Assembly (NCBI GenBank): GCA_030698765.1 | Contig: JAUYMF010000040.1 | Location: forward strand, 1-33,607 | DNA length: 33,607 nt | Direction of reading: 5' to 3' | Source of the DNA: Dehalococcoidales bacterium | Lineage (GTDB): Bacteria > Chloroflexota > Dehalococcoidia > Dehalococcoidales > UBA2162 | Part shown: positions 30,674-33,607 of the stretch, piece after piece | How the letters are laid out: every line of letters starts with the position of its first letter | Position numbering within the stretch: the first letter of the stretch is position 1 | The notes under the pieces: generated by a model | Told to the model about the DNA's origin: nothing | Database searches by the model: none | What the model saw: the letters and a program-made list of their open reading frames with translations, nothing else | Program-made: the position numbers and the translations under genes

Positions 30674-33421
30674 TTACGCTCGTCTATATTTATTACTCAA
30701 AACCGTTTTGCGTATCCCTTTCTCTATTTCAATAATGATAAATCCCGGGAGCAGAGATAAGAGCACCCACGGCCACCAGGCGAGGGGAAATGAGGTCGTC
30801 TTAAATACAACCTGCAGAAATGGTACATAGATGATAGCTAACAATGTAAGAACGCTTACAGTAATACCAGCTAAGATTAGTTTGTTGGAAAATGGGTTCA
30901 AAGTAAAAGCTGAATCAGAAACAGAGCGAGCTGTTAAGAGATACCCCAGATGCAACAGGATAATCGAAGCTAAAGTTGCAGTCTGTGCTTGATTAATTAC
31001 ATTGGTGGTCTCCGGGTCAATAGCGTTTTGTCCGAATATCCAGTATACCGTGAAACCAGTTGCCGCCAGTACCAGTGAAACTAACCCCACCCTGATAAAG
31101 AACAGCCGGTTGGCAATTTTTTCTTTCGGATTGCGCGGTTTACCGCGGAGCAGTCCTCTTTCTTTCGGTTCGAATAATAACGGCATGGTTAAGAATACTG
31201 AATCAGCAAGATTCACCCACAAAATATGTATTGGTTCAACAGGGAGCCGTAATGCAAACAGGGGTACGAACGGAGCTAACAAGATAGCCCCCAGGATCAA
31301 TAGCATTTGCCCCCCATTAGTTGGCAGTGTGTAAAGTATCGCCTTCTCCAGATTTTTCCACGCGTGTCTCCCCTCTTCTATTGCGGCGACGATACTCGCA
31401 AAATTATCATCGGTAAGTATCATGCTGGAGGCTTCTTTACTCACTTCGGTCCCTGTGATTCCCATTGCAATACCGATATCAGCTGCTTTTAATGCGGGGG
31501 CATCATTGACACCGTCCCCCGTCATTGCCACGACATGTCCTCTCTTCTGTAATTGCTGCGCAATTCTAAGTTTATGCTCAGGCGCAACACGGGCATAAAC
31601 CGAGACTTTATCGACCTGATTAAATAAATCATCGTCACTCATGCGAAACAGTTCTTCACCAGTAAGAACGCTTCTTTCATCACCAGTCAGAATACCAAGT
31701 TGGCGAGCTATGGCAACCGCTGTAATAGCGTGATCGCCTGTTATCATCACGGTACGCACACCGGCTCTCTTGCATTTTTTAATAGCCTCAATCGCCTCTT
31801 GCCGCGGAGGGTCTATCATCCCCTGCAAGCCCAAAAACACCAAACCCGTCAGGTCGTCAGGGCTGATAGTTCGCTTGTCCCCGGGTGATTTCTTATAAGC
31901 CATAGCTAAAACACGCAGAGCCTCTCTCGCCATTGCCGCAGCTTTTTCACGCACTTCATCCTTATTAATCGGGATGACATGTCCACCAACCATACGGTTA
32001 TCACACATATCGATTATTTTTTCAGGAGATCCTTTAACGTAAATAATGTTATCCTCTTCATTTTGGTTTAACGTTGCCATATACATCAGTTCTGAACCAA
32101 AAGGGATCTCATCCAGCCGAGTAGATTTGCTGTTAATGCCAGCTTTCATTGCCGAAACCACCAGCGCGCCTTCGGTAGGATCACCGACGATATGATACCT
32201 GCCTTCTTCCTGGGATAATGAAGCGTTATTGCAGAGGTAACCGGCTCTGAGCGTTTCGATAAGTTCGATATCAGGTTTGTTGCTCAAATCATTGTTTTCC
32301 TTGTCGCTATCGAGTTTAATCTCCCCGGCAGGTTCGTACCCGACTCCGGTCACCTTATAATTTTTCCCGCCCGCATATATCATGAGAACCGTCATCTCAT
32401 TCTTTGTAAGTGTCCCGGTTTTATCAGAGCAGATAACAGTGGTACAGCCTAGAGTCTCCGCTGCCGATAGCCTCCGGATCAGGGCATTTCTTTTCGCCAT
32501 CACTGTGGCCGCCATGGCCAGTACCCCGGTTACAATCATAGGCAACATTTCAGGCATCCCGGCAACGATGAGAGCGACAGACGCCATGAACATATGTATC
32601 AGGTTTTGTCCAACAATCATACCCACAATGAAATTGATCAAACCCAGTCCGATAATTCCGATCACCAGCACCTGAGTGAAGGCGGCTATTTTTTTCTGTA
32701 GAGGCGTTTGCATAATATGAGCGGATTTCATCAAACCGGCAATCTTACCGAATTCAGTATTATCACCGGTACTGATAACTATCCCACGCGCACTGCCTCG
32801 TATCAGAAAAGTGCCACTGAAAGCAATGCAATGCTGGTCACCAGGAGAAATATTTGTTCCTTCCAGCGCGACGGTATCCTTACCTACCGGAGTTGATTCG
32901 CCCGTAAGAGGCGCCTCATCAGCATAAGCGTCCCTGGCAAAGAATAAGCGCAAATCGGCAGGTATCTTGTCTCCCCCGCTAAGGATGACGACGTCACCCG
33001 GTACTAATTCTTTTGAGGGAATAATTCGTTCGATCCCATCCCGCAGTACCGTGCAATTTTGCGACGCCATTTTCTTTAAAGCCTCAAGAGCAGCTTCTGC
33101 TTTACCCTCCTGGAAAAAACCTAACAGGACATTAAGAACGACCACCCCGGTAATTACAGCCGTATCCGCCCACATATCTTCAAGGTCTAATACTGACATC
33201 ACCGTTGTCACAATAGCTGCGATTAGCAGTATCCACACGAGCGGGCTGCGGAACTGGTCTAATAACCGAACAAGCATACTCCGGCCCTTTAGCACGATTT
33301 CGTTATAACCATGTATGCTAAGGCGAGCTTTGGCTTCTTCGGTCGATAATCCGCGGGTAGTCGCTTCCAGCATCTCGAGTGTTTTTTCTGCTGAAACCTG
33401 GTACCATCTGACTTCACTCAT
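30674..33421 (-). CDS. P-type cation-transporting ATPase
   Basis: A 915-aa pump with the full P2-like architecture: cation ATPase N-terminal domain, actuator with LTGES (172-176), phosphorylation site CSDKTGTLT (Asp333), MITGDH, and hinge MTGDGVNDAP (633-642), with about ten membrane helices. The transport sites are unusual. Helix 4 has PEMLP (Glu291), as in MgtA, instead of PEGLP. Helix 5 has TNGGQ, so the SERCA site Glu is Gln705. Helix 6 reads WVNLADS, with Ser741 at the SERCA Asp800 position. A calcium label would therefore be unsafe; the ion is unassigned. The tRNA-Val gene lies upstream on the same strand. Confidence 0.92.
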   Translation of the reverse strand: MSEVRWYQVSAEKTLEMLEATTRGLSTEEAKARLSIHGYNEIVLKGRSMLVRLLDQFRSPLVWILLIAAIVTTVMSVLDLEDMWADTAVITGVVVLNVLLGFFQEGKAEAALEALKKMASQNCTVLRDGIERIIPSKELVPGDVVILSGGDKIPADLRLFFARDAYADEAPLTGESTPVGKDTVALEGTNISPGDQHCIAFSGTFLIRGSARGIVISTGDNTEFGKIAGLMKSAHIMQTPLQKKIAAFTQVLVIGIIGLGLINFIVGMIVGQNLIHMFMASVALIVAGMPEMLPMIVTGVLAMAATVMAKRNALIRRLSAAETLGCTTVICSDKTGTLTKNEMTVLMIYAGGKNYKVTGVGYEPAGEIKLDSDKENNDLSNKPDIELIETLRAGYLCNNASLSQEEGRYHIVGDPTEGALVVSAMKAGINSKSTRLDEIPFGSELMYMATLNQNEEDNIIYVKGSPEKIIDMCDNRMVGGHVIPINKDEVREKAAAMAREALRVLAMAYKKSPGDKRTISPDDLTGLVFLGLQGMIDPPRQEAIEAIKKCKRAGVRTVMITGDHAITAVAIARQLGILTGDERSVLTGEELFRMSDDDLFNQVDKVSVYARVAPEHKLRIAQQLQKRGHVVAMTGDGVNDAPALKAADIGIAMGITGTEVSKEASSMILTDDNFASIVAAIEEGRHAWKNLEKAILYTLPTNGGQMLLILGAILLAPFVPLFALRLPVEPIHILWVNLADSVFLTMPLLFEPKERGLLRGKPRNPKEKIANRLFFIRVGLVSLVLAATGFTVYWIFGQNAIDPETTNVINQAQTATLASIILLHLGYLLTARSVSDSAFTLNPFSNKLILAGITVSVLTLLAIIYVPFLQVVFKTTSFPLAWWPWVLLSLLPGFIIIEIEKGIRKTVLSNKYRRA

Positions 33422-33553
33422 CGGATTTATTTACCTCTTGTTTCTTATCGGGGGGAATAAGGTTAAACCGGACAGGTGGAAAATCGTAAGAGAATCGTGC
33501 TACGTGCACCCGGATAGTGTATTTGATTAGTGCGCTATAAATACTTTTGCTAA

Positions 33554-33607
33554 TGGTGGGCAGTACAGGACTTGAACCTGTGGCCTCTTGCGTGTGAAGC
33601 AAGCGCT
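33554..33607 (-). tRNA. tRNA-Val (anticodon CAC), 5' part cut by the window end
   Basis: On the minus strand the anticodon arm is CTTGC-TTCACAC-GCAAG with anticodon CAC (33594-33596), followed by a short variable loop, a T-arm ACAGG-TTCAAGT-CCTGT, acceptor strand ACTGCCC, discriminator A and an encoded CCA (33554-33556). The D-arm and 5' acceptor strand lie beyond the window. CAC reads the Val codon GTG. Confidence 0.93.

Noticed and set aside
30674-33421. Annotation as a calcium-transporting ATPase
   Set aside because: The general family fits, but the helix 5 and helix 6 coordinating residues of SERCA are not retained, so only a generic cation pump is supported.
33414-33602. A small minus-strand frame at the window end
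   Set aside because: Its first half is the tRNA-Val sequence read as codons, a common artefact.

Overview
The window looks like part of an anaerobic, metabolically versatile bacterium, most plausibly a sediment-type Chloroflexota (Dehalococcoidia-like). The support is indirect: a tungsten-type aldehyde:ferredoxin oxidoreductase, three cobalamin-binding radical SAM proteins, a DUF438/hemerythrin/PAS protein paired with a DUF1858 protein, a DGC zinc-binding protein beside an ECF sigma remnant, and an orphan family-5 substrate-binding lipoprotein with a Pro/Thr linker. No 16S rRNA or other phylogenetic marker is present, so the taxonomy is an inference.

Layout. Bases 1-1124 are a complete IS630-family element that starts exactly at the window edge. 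A small hicBA toxin-antitoxin pair (1253-1617) follows, bracketed by two direct copies of a roughly 32-43 bp repeat; a third, inverted copy lies near 28.85 kb. A plus-strand nitroreductase (1893-2402) comes next. From 2.4 to 19.2 kb every confident gene is on the minus strand. These are: a catabolic group (isocitrate lyase/PEP mutase-family lyase, cysteine hydrolase, polysaccharide deacetylase-like protein, split TPP-dependent decarboxylase, APC permease); a stress and envelope group (trehalose-synthase-like glycosyltransferase, site-2 protease with CBS domains, UspA, DUF1858, DUF438-hemerythrin-PAS); and a group of separately transcribed genes partly punctuated by strong hairpins (amidohydrolase, ABC substrate-binding lipoprotein, aldehyde:ferredoxin oxidoreductase, FAD oxidoreductase with a four-cysteine cluster).

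The most interesting region is 19.8-27.9 kb. A plus-strand operon encodes a B12-type radical SAM protein, a radical SAM-GNAT-GNAT fusion, an unrecognised 234-aa protein and a GH3-family acyl-acid-amido synthetase. It is tightly convergent with a minus-strand pair, an isoprenylcysteine-carboxyl-methyltransferase-like membrane protein and a third radical SAM protein that is a paralogue of the fusion's N-terminal half. Together they look like an uncharacterised biosynthetic locus in which radical chemistry, acyl transfer, ATP-dependent amide formation and methylation act on a carboxylate or lipid-like substrate.

From 28.0 to 29.8 kb the sequence is disturbed and in part more AT-rich. It holds a DGC-domain protein overlapping a truncated ECF sigma factor, a repeat copy, a small membrane protein with no usual start codon and a 36-bp tandem duplication, and a fragment matching the 3' end of a tRNA. 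The window closes with a TrmH-family RNA methyltransferase, a P-type cation ATPase with unusual transport-site residues, and the 3' part of a tRNA-Val(CAC) gene cut by the window edge.
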